Positions 19,206 to 27,765 of a DNA stretch of 64,000 nt are shown piece by piece; position 1 is the first letter of the stretch; the number at the start of each line of letters is the position of its first letter. Source of the DNA: Ruminococcus sp. AF31-8BH (GTDB lineage Bacteria > Bacillota > Clostridia > Lachnospirales > Lachnospiraceae); assembly GCF_003460605.1 (NCBI RefSeq), contig NZ_QTVN01000003.1, forward strand, positions 186,328 through 250,327, given 5' to 3'. The notes under the pieces were generated by a model. It was not told the origin of the DNA. It did no database searches and saw only the letters and a program-made list of their open reading frames with translations. The position numbers and the translations under genes are program-made.

Positions 19206-20492
19206 TTACTCAGTCATCTTGAATGCCAGTGTATCCTGTGCTTCCTGAAGAGCATCTTCTTTGGAAGTTCCGTTTACAATATTTACAACTGCTGTGTTGA
19301 CGCACTCTCTTGCCTCATAGTGATATGGAGTCTTTGTGAACTCCGGAATATGAGAGGAGTACTCTACGATTGTGGAGAAGATCGACTGTCCGCCAAAGAA
19401 CTCGTTTGGCTCGTTGTAAACATCAGACTCACCAGCTGGCAGGTAGCAGGAAATAGCACCTGTCTCAGGAAGGATTGCATCATAGAAGTCTGTGCTGGAA
19501 CCGAATGTGCTTGCAAGGAAGTCCTCAGCAAGCTCTACGTTCTTGCAGTTAGAGGTAATGTACCAAGAAGATCCACCGTTGTTTGCATAGTTTGTAGCTG
19601 TGTCAACACCGTCAACCTTAGGCATTGTGGTGATTCCCCATAAGCCCTTCTGATCCTCTGTGGACATCAGAGTAGCTGTGATCCAGTTACCATTTACGAT
19701 ACCAGCAGCCTCGCCGCTTGTGATGGTGGAGATGTACTCATCCCAGTTGTTTACAAGTTTTACAACGTCATTCTGTACCAACTCTGTGTAAAGGTCGATA
19801 CATTTCTCAGCTGTCTCATTGCCAACGATATAAGCTTCACCGTCTTCGTTTACGAAGTTTGCACCGCAGGACTGGATCATCATCATAAGTGTATCGCCGC
19901 CTGTTGCTTCGCTTGTAAGAAGGTATTTGCCTGTTTTCTCATGAACGTCTTTACCGATCTCTTCGAATCTGGACCATGTGATGTCTGTAAGGTCATCCAG
20001 TGTATATCCAGCTTCCTCAAGGATATCTGTACGATAGCATGCAATAACTGCACCGTTATCAAACGGAACACCGTAATGTGTATCATCTACCATGGAATAG
20101 GACTGTTTCAGAGCTCCGAAATCATCCCAGTTGATATCCATATCTTTCAGATCTGTGAAAGCATCCGGATAAGCTTTCAGGAATTTCTGATAGCTGTTGT
20201 CCTGCATAAGAACGATGTCAGGAAGAGTGCTGTAGTCACCTGCATTCGCTGCTGTGGTAAGCTTGGTCTGGCAGTCATCAGAAGAGGTCTCGATAATATC
20301 TACTGAGAATCCCTCATGGTCGGCTGCATACTGGTCAGCTGCGATCTGCATGGATTTAATATTGAAGTTCTGGTCCCATGCCCATACAGTTAAGGTGTTG
20401 TCGCTCTCTTCTGCAGATACAACTGTTGCGCCAGCTGCCATGGAAGCTACCATTGCACCTGTGAGTAATACGGTAAGTACTTTTTTCTTCAT
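19206..20492 (-). CDS. Sugar ABC transporter substrate-binding protein (SBP family 1)
   Basis: 428 residues with a signal peptide ending VSA before EESDN and no lipobox cysteine. The mature protein begins TLTVWAWDQNF and has the family 1 pattern of oligosaccharide-binding proteins, including FLKAYPDAFTDL and GEAAGIVNGNWITATL. It would deliver the disaccharide or oligosaccharide to the two MalF/G-type permeases. First gene of an operon that ends with GH2 and GH42 beta-galactosidases, so a galactoside ligand is inferred. Transcription appears to start near 20535, with a dyad at 20583-20612 that could bind the AraC-type activator encoded upstream. Confidence 0.9.
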   Translation of the reverse strand: MKKKVLTVLLTGAMVASMAAGATVVSAEESDNTLTVWAWDQNFNIKSMQIAADQYAADHEGFSVDIIETSSDDCQTKLTTAANAGDYSTLPDIVLMQDNSYQKFLKAYPDAFTDLKDMDINWDDFGALKQSYSMVDDTHYGVPFDNGAVIACYRTDILEEAGYTLDDLTDITWSRFEEIGKDVHEKTGKYLLTSEATGGDTLMMMIQSCGANFVNEDGEAYIVGNETAEKCIDLYTELVQNDVVKLVNNWDEYISTITSGEAAGIVNGNWITATLMSTEDQKGLWGITTMPKVDGVDTATNYANNGGSSWYITSNCKNVELAEDFLASTFGSSTDFYDAILPETGAISCYLPAGESDVYNEPNEFFGGQSIFSTIVEYSSHIPEFTKTPYHYEARECVNTAVVNIVNGTSKEDALQEAQDTLAFKMTE

Positions 20493-20541
20493 AGAAATAT
20501 CCTCCCTTAATAAATTGTTTCTTCGTATTTCTTATGAATGC

Positions 20542-20570
20542 ATTATAACATCCGTATGCCCTTTGATGTA
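20542..20570 (-). promoter_or_regulatory. Promoter of the galactoside uptake operon
   Basis: Minus strand TATAAT (20547-20542). The hexamer 17 bp upstream (TACATC, 20570-20565) is a poor -35, as expected for an activator-dependent promoter. Confidence 0.5.
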
Positions 20571-20582
20571 TGCAATACCGCT

Positions 20583-20612
20583 CATATAATGTGCATTTTC
20601 GACCATTATATG
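20583..20612. promoter_or_regulatory. Perfect dyad, candidate AraC-type activator site
   Basis: CATATAATG and CATTATATG, 9-bp perfect inverted arms with 12 bases between them (21-bp centre spacing, two helix turns). It sits just upstream of the weak -35 of the galactoside operon. Confidence 0.55.
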
Positions 20613-20781
20613 TGTTTTTAACTTTTTTACTGTTCGTTCATTTTTCTATATATTTTCGTCATCTTAACGAATTCCGTCGTTTATTTTCACCAGATAAAAC
20701 ATAAAAAAATGTATTTTCTGTACTTTTTCACAAAATTTATGTGTCCATTTTGTGAATATGTTACATTCTTTTCTTTTTAAA

Positions 20782-21294
20782 TTATGCAAAAAAGACTTTC
20801 CGCGGATACTTGGTTTTGATGGTATGGAGCATCTCCTGGGTAAGATCCAAAAGGAGTTTGATCTTGCGTCCGTCCTCCTTTATGATCATGGTGTAATAAG
20901 GCGTATCCTCTTCATAGGAGGTGTAATCATATTTCTTCAGATGCTCGGTTCCGCCGTTCTTTTTGTACTTTGCCACTGCCTGATGCCAGTGTGGGGCGAT
21001 CATCTCAAGCTCTCTTAAATCCAGCTCATGGGCAGTCTTTCTATACTTGTTTCCGTAGATCACGTCAATGGTAAGGGTATCGTTTTCCAGGGTGTACTCA
21101 TAATCCCTCTGGCAGAAGGTTCCGTAAATAAAATACAGACCTGCCAGACAAAAGCCGGCCAGCATAAATGCCTGGGAGATGGTAATTCCCATCAGTACAA
21201 ATACCACTGCAAAGAATACCATTGTCTTTTTTAAAACTCCGGAGAGCTTCTTTTTCTTTCTTGTCACCTGTTCTACTATTTTGTAATCGTACAT
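20782..21294 (-). CDS. Small two-helix membrane protein (DUF6106-like, uncertain)
   Basis: 170 residues from the ATG at 21294, which follows AGAAAGGATGGTAG. After a basic head there are two adjacent membrane segments (about residues 22-42 and 45-62), and then a soluble domain of about 100 residues rich in charged and aromatic positions (ENDTLTIDVIYGNKYRK, HWHQAVAKY). It resembles the uncharacterised Firmicutes DUF6106 group, a weak recollection rather than a motif match. The gene follows the AraC regulator gene with essentially no gap, so the two are co-transcribed. Function is unknown; a membrane-bound PH-like domain is one possibility. Confidence 0.6.
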   Translation of the reverse strand: MYDYKIVEQVTRKKKKLSGVLKKTMVFFAVVFVLMGITISQAFMLAGFCLAGLYFIYGTFCQRDYEYTLENDTLTIDVIYGNKYRKTAHELDLRELEMIAPHWHQAVAKYKKNGGTEHLKKYDYTSYEEDTPYYTMIIKEDGRKIKLLLDLTQEMLHTIKTKYPRKVFFA

Positions 21295-21295
21295 T

Positions 21296-22228
21296 CTACC
21301 ATCCTTTCTCTGAGTGAATATCAAATTTCAGCAGCTGCTGTTCATAATTTTCCGGACGCTTCCGCCACTCTGCCGGGGACATTCCCATAAGCTGGCGGAA
21401 ATTCCGGTTAAATGTGGAATTAGTTGTGAAACCGCATTTGTAGGCAATATCAGAAATGGGCTCGTCTGTCTTTTTCAGGATTTCACATGCAGTCTGGATC
21501 CTTACTTTGTTGATGTACTCCAGCGGGCTCATGTGCATGTAAGAAGTGAAAACCCTGCGGAAATGAGTCTCGCTGATGTGGCTTGCCTTTGCCAGGTCCC
21601 CAATTCGGATATCCTCCATATAATACTGAGATATGTAGTCGATGGAACGGGCGATCATGTTGGTAATCTTTCCTTTTTCCTCAATATTCTCTTCCTGGGA
21701 AGAACGGTTCAGCCTTGCCACCTCTGCCAGCAGCGCCAGAAGGATTCCCTTGGCTTCTTCCAGGTAAAATTCCTCACCACCACGCATAATATCCAGGATC
21801 TTAAGAATCTTATCAGAAAGGCTTTTGTATTCACACTCTTTTAGGCAGAAGGCTTTGGAATAGATACGCTGGACCATCTTCTCTGCGCGCAGAGGAGTTC
21901 CCGCCGCATTCGCCAGAAAGCCTTCCACATCAATAAACAAATACTCCCATTTGCTGATATTTCCGATATCGCTGGTAGTGGTGTGGGGAAAGTTGGGCGG
22001 GATGATTGTAAACTCCCGGCCTGCGAAACGCACAGTCTCCTCGCCCAGTACCAGTTCTCCTGCTCCGCTGTAGCAGTAGCCGATTTCCAGGTAATTGTGG
22101 AAATGAAGGAAGTCCACATCCCTTCCGTAATTCTGTTCCCACTTTTCACCAAGAAGGGCAAGAATGGGGCTGCCATCCTGCATCTGGTAATAGCGGAATT
22201 CCATTTTCATTTTTCGTTTCTTCGCCAT
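21296..22228 (-). CDS. AraC family transcriptional regulator, likely activator of the galactoside operon
   Basis: 310 residues. An N-terminal cupin-type sensor (about 25-110, with HFHNYLEIGYCYSGAGEL) is followed by a linker and two C-terminal helix-turn-helices (about 190-295, with YKCGFTTNSTFNRNFRQLMGMSPAEWRK). The ATG at 22228 has AAAGGAGACC upstream. It lies upstream of the galactoside uptake and hydrolysis operon, with a candidate binding dyad at 20583-20612, so positive control by an imported sugar is likely but inferred from position. It is divergent from the DUF3783-like gene. Confidence 0.9.
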   Translation of the reverse strand: MAKKRKMKMEFRYYQMQDGSPILALLGEKWEQNYGRDVDFLHFHNYLEIGYCYSGAGELVLGEETVRFAGREFTIIPPNFPHTTTSDIGNISKWEYLFIDVEGFLANAAGTPLRAEKMVQRIYSKAFCLKECEYKSLSDKILKILDIMRGGEEFYLEEAKGILLALLAEVARLNRSSQEENIEEKGKITNMIARSIDYISQYYMEDIRIGDLAKASHISETHFRRVFTSYMHMSPLEYINKVRIQTACEILKKTDEPISDIAYKCGFTTNSTFNRNFRQLMGMSPAEWRKRPENYEQQLLKFDIHSEKGW

Positions 22229-22293
22229 ATGGTCTCCTTTGAAGTTCGTCTTGCTTTACTATATCATAATTCATGTTTCCATTCATACTTTTC

Positions 22294-22322
22294 TTGTAAA
22301 AAATACATTTTTCTGCTATGCT
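22294..22322 (+). promoter_or_regulatory. Putative promoter of the DUF3783-like gene
   Basis: TTGTAA (22294-22299), a 17-bp spacer and TATGCT (22317-22322), about 36 bp before the ATG at 22358. Confidence 0.45.
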
Positions 22323-22357
22323 CTTTTTATATTTTACACGCTAAAGGAGATTTCGCC

Positions 22358-22738
22358 ATGTCCGAAGCACAGATTTTACTATACAATTTCAAAGATGAAA
22401 ACCGCCTGCGCCAGATCCGCAGATATTTGAACAGACAGAAGATTTCCCTGCGGATGGTGCAGCCGTCAGAGTACCTGGAGAGCCTTGGATTTTTGTTTGA
22501 GATTCCGGGATTTGCGAAGAATTCGGTGTTTAACCTGGGACAGAATTTCCAGGAGGAAATGATGGTTCTGAACGGCTTTTCCAGCCAGCAGCTGGATGAA
22601 TTTCTGGCCTTCTTTAAAGAAAACAGCCTCCCGCCCGTAGCGTTAAAGGCTGTGCTTACCCCGGTAACCATGCACTGGGATTCTATGAAGCTCCATGAGG
22701 AACTGATGAGGGAACATGCAGCCACACATGCTCGTTGA
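22358..22738 (+). CDS. DUF3783-like protein, unknown function
   Basis: 126 residues from the ATG at 22358, preceded by AAAGGAGATTTCGCC. The upstream reading frame is open but has no ribosome site there. The sequence opens ILLYNFKDENRLRQIRRYL and has a central EEMMVLNGFSSQQLDEFLAFFKE block, followed by LPPVALKAVLTPVT. This pattern is that of DUF3783, a small domain of unknown role in clostridia that may bind nucleic acid or nucleotide. It is one of few plus-strand genes here and a single-gene transcript, ended by the terminator at 22785-22805. Confidence 0.75.
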   Translation: MSEAQILLYNFKDENRLRQIRRYLNRQKISLRMVQPSEYLESLGFLFEIPGFAKNSVFNLGQNFQEEMMVLNGFSSQQLDEFLAFFKENSLPPVALKAVLTPVTMHWDSMKLHEELMREHAATHAR

Positions 22739-22784
22739 TAACGCCAGAATACAAATCCAGGACAGAATCCCCAAGACGTGAAAA

Positions 22785-22805
22785 AGCCCTGCACGCGGCA
22801 GGGCT
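22785..22805. terminator. Bidirectional terminator
   Basis: 8-bp stem AGCCCTGC/GCAGGGCT with a five-base loop, followed by CTTTCTTT on the plus strand and TTTTT on the minus strand. It ends both the DUF3783-like gene and the converging sugar-binding-protein operon. Confidence 0.88.
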
Positions 22806-22842
22806 CTTTCTTTACCATTTAATCTTATTTTAGACTGTCTGA

Positions 22843-23865
22843 TTAGTACAGTTTAGCCATCTCTTCGATGTTGTCTGGGTTGAACTGAAGAGGAGCACCA
22901 AGAACAACTTCTGTGCCGCCGTCATCAGCTTCTGTGATTGTGTAGTCCCCAAGGTCACCAGCTGTGAAGGTCTCATCAAGAGCACCTGTGATATCCTCGT
23001 TGACCAGAGCGATTGTTGTCAGAGCGGAAAGTTTTCCAAGGCCCTGCATATCCCACAGATAGAAGTATGGGCAGGAATGCTCATCATCAGCACCTGTGTA
23101 CTCAAGCATCTCAGATGGAAGTCCAAGACCTGTTAATTTGCAAGCAGATCCGTTGTCCTGAAGGTATTTAGCAGCTGCTGCGATACCAACTGTTGTAGGT
23201 GCGCAGATAACTTTCAGATCTGGATATTTCTCAAGAAGAGCTGCTGTCTGGTCTGTAGATTTCTGTGGCTCGTCATCGCCGTATGCAACTTCTACAAGCT
23301 CAAGGTTTGCATAAGTGTCATCGCTTTCCATGATGTTCTTCATAGCATCAATCCATGCATTCTGGTTAGCTGCCTGAGATGTAGCAGAAAGGATTGCGAA
23401 CTGTCCTTCTCCGCCAGCGATATCAAGAACTGCATCCAGAAGAGCCTGTCCTACAGCAACGGTACCAGCCTGGTTGATGAAGATCTGACGGCTGTCTGGG
23501 TTTGTTGCAGAGTCGAAGCAGGAGATCTTGATTCCTTCGTCCATAGCTTCCTGTAATTTAGCCTGAAGAGCGTTTACGTCGTTTGCGGAGATACAGATTG
23601 CATCATAGTCCTGAGAAATCAGGTTGTCAAGAACTTTGATCTGAGCATCTGCTGTAGCTGCCTCTGGGTAAACAGTATCAACTGTAGCACCCTCTGCCTC
23701 AGCTGTCTCTACGAAAGAAGCTGCTGCGATTTCGAAGAATGCGTTACCAGCGGATTTACCAACCAGTGCGATTTTCTTTCCGTCAGCTGTACCAGCCATA
23801 GCCGGAACTGCGGATCCGAGGATCATTGCTCCACAAAGAACTGCGCTTACGATTTTTTTGTTCAT
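22843..23865 (-). CDS. Sugar ABC transporter substrate-binding protein, RhaS/LsrB type
   Basis: 340 residues from the ATG at 23865, with GGGAGGAAAAAAC upstream; the frame is open further 5' but has no site. The signal peptide ends AMA before GTADG, and its only cysteine (residue 11) is not in a lipobox. The fold is the periplasmic-binding type I family: GNAFFEIAAASFVETAEAEG near the start, QDYDAICISANDVNALQ, and a long block about the ligand site (ISCFDSATNPDSRQIFINQ). It is closest to the rhamnose/AI-2-type group. It is the last gene of an operon with the two permeases and ATPase encoded upstream. The ligand is a deoxysugar or pentose by family. Confidence 0.87.
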   Translation of the reverse strand: MNKKIVSAVLCGAMILGSAVPAMAGTADGKKIALVGKSAGNAFFEIAAASFVETAEAEGATVDTVYPEAATADAQIKVLDNLISQDYDAICISANDVNALQAKLQEAMDEGIKISCFDSATNPDSRQIFINQAGTVAVGQALLDAVLDIAGGEGQFAILSATSQAANQNAWIDAMKNIMESDDTYANLELVEVAYGDDEPQKSTDQTAALLEKYPDLKVICAPTTVGIAAAAKYLQDNGSACKLTGLGLPSEMLEYTGADDEHSCPYFYLWDMQGLGKLSALTTIALVNEDITGALDETFTAGDLGDYTITEADDGGTEVVLGAPLQFNPDNIEEMAKLY

Positions 23866-23904
23866 AGTTTTTTCCTCCCATGGAAATAATATAGTTTTTA
23901 TTTG

Positions 23905-23935
23905 CAACTGCCCCGCCCTTCCGCGGGTGCAGTTA
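23905..23935 (-). terminator. Intercistronic GC-rich hairpin before the binding-protein gene
   Basis: AACTGC/GCAGTT stem extended by a CCCGC/GCGGG helix with one bulge, and no T-tract. It is more likely an RNA-processing or stability element than a true terminator. Confidence 0.5.
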
Positions 23936-24025
23936 ACAAGCATGTAAAATAAAATTGTATTACTTTTTTAAGGTTAAGGTATTAAGGAATTTTATTGGTA
24001 TAAGTTAGGTGTTTCACTGCAAAAA

Positions 24026-25030
24026 TTATTTTGCCATTTTTGCTTTTTTCTGGATTTCTTTTACAATGTTTGGAAGTCCAACTGCACCGATGAGAAGCAC
24101 ACCGATGATCAGCAGGATAACCTGTGGATGAATGTTTCTCTGTCCAAGACCAACACGAAGGCAAACGATGATAAATGCTGAGATCAGACCGCCGACGATA
24201 TTACCTTTACCACCTGTGGAGGAGATTCCTCCGAATACTGCCATTGCGATGGCATCCATCTCGAATCCATTACCAGTTGTGGTGTTTGCTCCAAATGAGG
24301 AAGAGATCAGGAACAGCGCACACAGACCGGAAATCGTTCCCATCAGGGTGTAGATAATGAAACGGATCTTCTGTACATGGATTCCTGAGTAGTAAGCTGC
24401 AAGGCGGTTGGTACCGATTGCATATACTCTGCGTCCGAAAGTACATTTGCCAAGGATGACTGCTGCAATGATTCCAAGGATCAGAACCAGGAAAAGGATG
24501 TAAGGAATACGTCCTACTTTTCCGCCAAGTGCAGAGAAGCCTTCTGTATTAGTTACGGAAATACTTCCGCCGTTTCCAAGAACGATTTCTGCGATACCTC
24601 TGAAGATGATCTGTGTTGCAAGTGTTACGATCATCGGAGGCAGTTCCTCAAACTGTGTAAGAACGAATGCGTTTACTGCACCGCATGCAGTTCCAACAAG
24701 AAGAGCCGCAAGGATTACTACGATAAATGGTGCACCTGTATTGGATACGATACAAGCCATTGTTGCGGAGAGACACACGATAGATCCAACGGAAATATCA
24801 ATCTCGCCAAGTACCAGAATGTATGCCATCGGCAGCATCAAGAAGATTTCTGCCAGATAAACAGGCATCTGACGGAGCAAGCTCTTCAAATTATAGAACT
24901 CTGAAAAGTTTGCACAGAAAATATTTACTGCAATAAACAGGAGTACCAGAATGCCTTCCCAGCTGAAGATCATCTGTTTTACGGGGCTTTTCGGCACGTT
25001 GTTAATACTTCTTCCAGATTTTCCAGCCAT
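24026..25030 (-). CDS. Sugar ABC transporter permease (RhaQ/LsrD-like)
   Basis: 334 residues, eight to nine membrane segments after a short basic head. It contains the LGEIDISVGSIVCLSA block near residue 73 and AIGTNRLAAYYSGIHVQK near 205, conserved in RbsC-superfamily (CUT2) permeases. It is encoded 2 bp downstream of the paired permease gene and upstream of the binding-protein gene. Together the two permeases form a heterodimeric channel, as in the rhamnose and AI-2 importers, rather than the single RbsC-type permease. Substrate is inferred only by family. Confidence 0.88.
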   Translation of the reverse strand: MAGKSGRSINNVPKSPVKQMIFSWEGILVLLFIAVNIFCANFSEFYNLKSLLRQMPVYLAEIFLMLPMAYILVLGEIDISVGSIVCLSATMACIVSNTGAPFIVVILAALLVGTACGAVNAFVLTQFEELPPMIVTLATQIIFRGIAEIVLGNGGSISVTNTEGFSALGGKVGRIPYILFLVLILGIIAAVILGKCTFGRRVYAIGTNRLAAYYSGIHVQKIRFIIYTLMGTISGLCALFLISSSFGANTTTGNGFEMDAIAMAVFGGISSTGGKGNIVGGLISAFIIVCLRVGLGQRNIHPQVILLIIGVLLIGAVGLPNIVKEIQKKAKMAK

Positions 25031-25032
25031 GA

Positions 25033-26028
25033 TTACATCTCCCTTCCCTTTAATGCGTTTTTGTCAGCTGTACGCTGTAAAACAATGTTTACAACAACTA
25101 CGACAAGAATGATAACACCCTTGATCGTGTTCAGCCACAGCTGATCGAAGAATGGGATCAGCGGAAGTGCTTTTGCGATTGTTGCAAGGATTAAAGAACC
25201 AAGTAATGCACCAAGTACAGTACCGCGTCCACCGCTCATGCTTACACCGCCGATAACACAGGCTGCGATAACATCCATCTCACCGCCCTGCTGCATATCA
25301 GGCATTGCGGAAGCGTAAATAGAAACCTGAAGGGCTCCGCCAAGACCAGCAAGAAGACCCATGATGGTGTAAACAAGAAGCTTAATGTTCTTTACATTGA
25401 TACCTGAAACCTCAGCTGCACTTGGGTTGCTTCCTACTGCGTAGATTCTTCTTCCAAGTGTTGTCCACTTCATGAATACGAAGAATACTGCATAGCAGAA
25501 GATGATCACCCAGATTACAAGGCTCATTCCCAGGAATTTTGTTGTTGCAAAATCTTTAAATTTACCAAGGGCTGCTGCACTTGCCCACTCACCGTTGTGG
25601 GAAACAAGATATCCCATTGCACGGTAGATGTACATGAAGCCCATTGTTGCGATGATCGGAGGAACGTCAGCTCTGGAGATTACAAGACCTACCAGGAAGC
25701 CGCATGCGATTCCGATTGCCAGTGCGATCACAAATGCCAGGAAAGTACTGGAAATGTGGTCATATTTCAGAAGCATACCAATTGACATACCGGTCAGTGC
25801 CAGTGTAGACATGATGGAAATATCGATTCCGCCTACCAGCATAACGCACAGCATACCAAGTGACATTACCATTGTTACGGCGTTGTTTTTCAGCATATCC
25901 GTCAGAGACTTAAATGTAAGGAATGACGGGCTGATGATTGTAATTACTACGAAAAGCAGAACCAGGATCACTGCAAGCAGTGCTTCACGGGAACCTGTCA
26001 GCTTTTTCATGAAAGATTTCTTTTCCAT
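25033..26028 (-). CDS. Sugar ABC transporter permease (RhaP/LsrC-like)
   Basis: 331 residues with a short basic N-terminus and about nine membrane segments. It has LVGGIDISIMSTLALTGM near residue 65, AVGSNPSAAEVSGINVKN near 200 and a CVIGGVSMSGGRGTVLGALLG block near 255, the typical RbsC-superfamily pattern. The start codon overlaps the ATPase stop by one base (TAATG), so translation is coupled. It pairs with the next permease and the ATPase. The gene order, with the ATPase first and the binding protein last, matches rhamnose-type rather than ribose-type operons. Confidence 0.88.
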   Translation of the reverse strand: MEKKSFMKKLTGSREALLAVILVLLFVVITIISPSFLTFKSLTDMLKNNAVTMVMSLGMLCVMLVGGIDISIMSTLALTGMSIGMLLKYDHISSTFLAFVIALAIGIACGFLVGLVISRADVPPIIATMGFMYIYRAMGYLVSHNGEWASAAALGKFKDFATTKFLGMSLVIWVIIFCYAVFFVFMKWTTLGRRIYAVGSNPSAAEVSGINVKNIKLLVYTIMGLLAGLGGALQVSIYASAMPDMQQGGEMDVIAACVIGGVSMSGGRGTVLGALLGSLILATIAKALPLIPFFDQLWLNTIKGVIILVVVVVNIVLQRTADKNALKGREM

Positions 26029-27539
26029 TATTTAGCTGCCCCCTTTCCTGATGTACCTTTCTCCATAGCCAGCTCAAGGATCATCTCTTGAGTTGCTTCT
26101 CCGCGGTCAAGCTCACCAGTCTTGCGTCCGTTGCACATTACAACGATTCGGTCAGCCATTCCAAGGATCTCAGGCATTTCAGAAGAAATCAGGATAATTG
26201 CATATCCCTTCTTCGCCAGATCACCCATGATTGCATAAATTTCAGCTTTGGCACCAACGTCAACACCCTTGGTAGGCTCATCCATGATGACAACCTTCAT
26301 TTCCTGGCTAAGCGCCTTGGCAACTACAACCTTCTGCTGGTTACCACCAGACAGAGAGCTTGCAGGCTGGAAAATATCCACTGCCTTGGTATCAACTTCT
26401 TCCAGAAGCTTCTTGGCAAGATCTCTTTCTGTCTTCTCGTCATTGAAGCCTTTCTTTGCATATTTGCTGATGGTCGGAAGGGTTACGTTTCTTCCAAGTC
26501 CCCAGCTCATGATCAGACCTTCCTTCTGACGATCCTCAGGAAGAAGGATGATTCCTTTCTCCATTGCCTCAGATGGCTGTTTGATATGTACTTCCTTACC
26601 TTCCAGATAAACCTTTCCTTCATCTGGTCTGGTGATTCCACAGACGCTTTCCACAACCTCTGTACGACCTGCGCCAACAAGACCTGTAAGGCCAACGATC
26701 TCGCCGGCATGTACATTGAAGGAAACATCTTTGAAATATCCGGTACGGGATAAATGCTCGATACGAAGCATCTCATCACCGATCTTAACTTCCGGTTTCG
26801 GGAACAGATCCTTGATCTCACGGCCAACCATGGCTTTGATCAGGTCTGCATTGGTGATTCCATCTACATCATAGGTACCGATGTACTGGGAGTCACGGAA
26901 TACGGTAACTCGGCTTGCCAGACGGTACATATCCTCAAAACGATGGGAAATGAAGATAATGGAAACTCCTTTTTCTCTTAACTGATCTACGATTCTGTAG
27001 AGTTCCTCGGATTCTCTCTTTGTAAGAGATGCGGTAGGCTCATCCAGGATGACGATCTTTGCATTTGTGGATAATGCCTTGGCGATCTCGACCATCTGCT
27101 GCTGGGCAACACTTAAGGTTCCCATCTCAGCTGTAGAATCGAAGTCTGCATTCAGCTGTTTCAGAAGCTTGTTGGCTTCCTCATTCATTGCTTTCCACTG
27201 GATCATGTGATTCTTCTTGATCTCATGTCCCATAAAAATATTCTCGGCCACGGTTAAGTGTGGATAGGATGTTGGGTGCTGGTAAACAGCTGCGATTCCT
27301 GCTTCCTGTGCATCCTTAGGTCCTTTGAAATCCACTTTCTGGCCAAACAGGTACATTTCGCCCTCTTCTGCTTTATGTACACCGGTAATTACTTTAATGA
27401 AGGTAGATTTACCTGCACCGTTTTCGCCCATCAGTGCGTGAACTTCGCCAGGCTTTAACTGGAACTGTACGTTGTTCAGTGCTTTAACGCCGGGGAAAAT
27501 TTTCGTAATGCCTTTTAATTCAAGAACATATTCAGACAC
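26028..27539 (-). CDS. Sugar ABC transporter ATPase, two-domain (RhaT/RbsA type)
   Basis: 503 residues from a GTG at 27539, with GGGAGGAG eight bases upstream. The first ABC domain has Walker A GENGAGKS at 38-45, signature LSVAQQQ and Walker B IVILDEPTASLT. The second has GLVGAGRTE, signature LSGGNQQK and Walker B VIMDEPTKGVD, so both halves are intact enough to bind ATP. It powers the permease pair encoded downstream. The gene is divergent from a YesN/YesM two-component system. A cluster of repeated motifs at 27603-27679 lies upstream of its probable promoter, suggesting control by that regulator. Confidence 0.92.
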   Translation of the reverse strand: MSEYVLELKGITKIFPGVKALNNVQFQLKPGEVHALMGENGAGKSTFIKVITGVHKAEEGEMYLFGQKVDFKGPKDAQEAGIAAVYQHPTSYPHLTVAENIFMGHEIKKNHMIQWKAMNEEANKLLKQLNADFDSTAEMGTLSVAQQQMVEIAKALSTNAKIVILDEPTASLTKRESEELYRIVDQLREKGVSIIFISHRFEDMYRLASRVTVFRDSQYIGTYDVDGITNADLIKAMVGREIKDLFPKPEVKIGDEMLRIEHLSRTGYFKDVSFNVHAGEIVGLTGLVGAGRTEVVESVCGITRPDEGKVYLEGKEVHIKQPSEAMEKGIILLPEDRQKEGLIMSWGLGRNVTLPTISKYAKKGFNDEKTERDLAKKLLEEVDTKAVDIFQPASSLSGGNQQKVVVAKALSQEMKVVIMDEPTKGVDVGAKAEIYAIMGDLAKKGYAIILISSEMPEILGMADRIVVMCNGRKTGELDRGEATQEMILELAMEKGTSGKGAAK

Positions 27540-27572
27540 GGCTTTTTCTCCTCCCTTTCTTGATCTGGTTCT

Positions 27573-27601
27573 ATTCTATCATTAGGCAATTTGTTTGGAA
27601 A
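27573..27601 (-). promoter_or_regulatory. Probable weak promoter of the RhaT-type transporter operon
   Basis: Minus strand TAGAAT (27578-27573) with a poor -35 17 bp further upstream (around 27601-27596). The weak -35 and adjacent repeats suggest activator control. Confidence 0.4.
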
Positions 27602-27602
27602 T

Positions 27603-27679
27603 GGGAAAATATTTTGAAACAGGGTAAAATATTTTCCACTTAATGGGTAAAATTTTCCACTGACAAATGAATTTTCCAC
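27603..27679. promoter_or_regulatory. Cluster of four repeated AT-rich motifs, candidate YesN operator
   Basis: Related copies at 27603-27617 (GGGAAAATATTTTGA), 27622-27640 (GGGTAAAATATTTTCCACT), 27645-27661 (GGGTAAAATTTTCCACT) and 27669-27679 (GAATTTTCCAC). Start-to-start spacings are 19, 23 and 24 bp, roughly two helix turns. They lie in the divergent region between the transporter and two-component genes. Confidence 0.6.
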
Positions 27680-27765
27680 AAAACCAGGCGGTTTGCGTCT
27701 CGTATTTTAGATATAATTGTGATATGATAGATACATGCATTTTCACCCTTTAAAGGAGTTTTATC

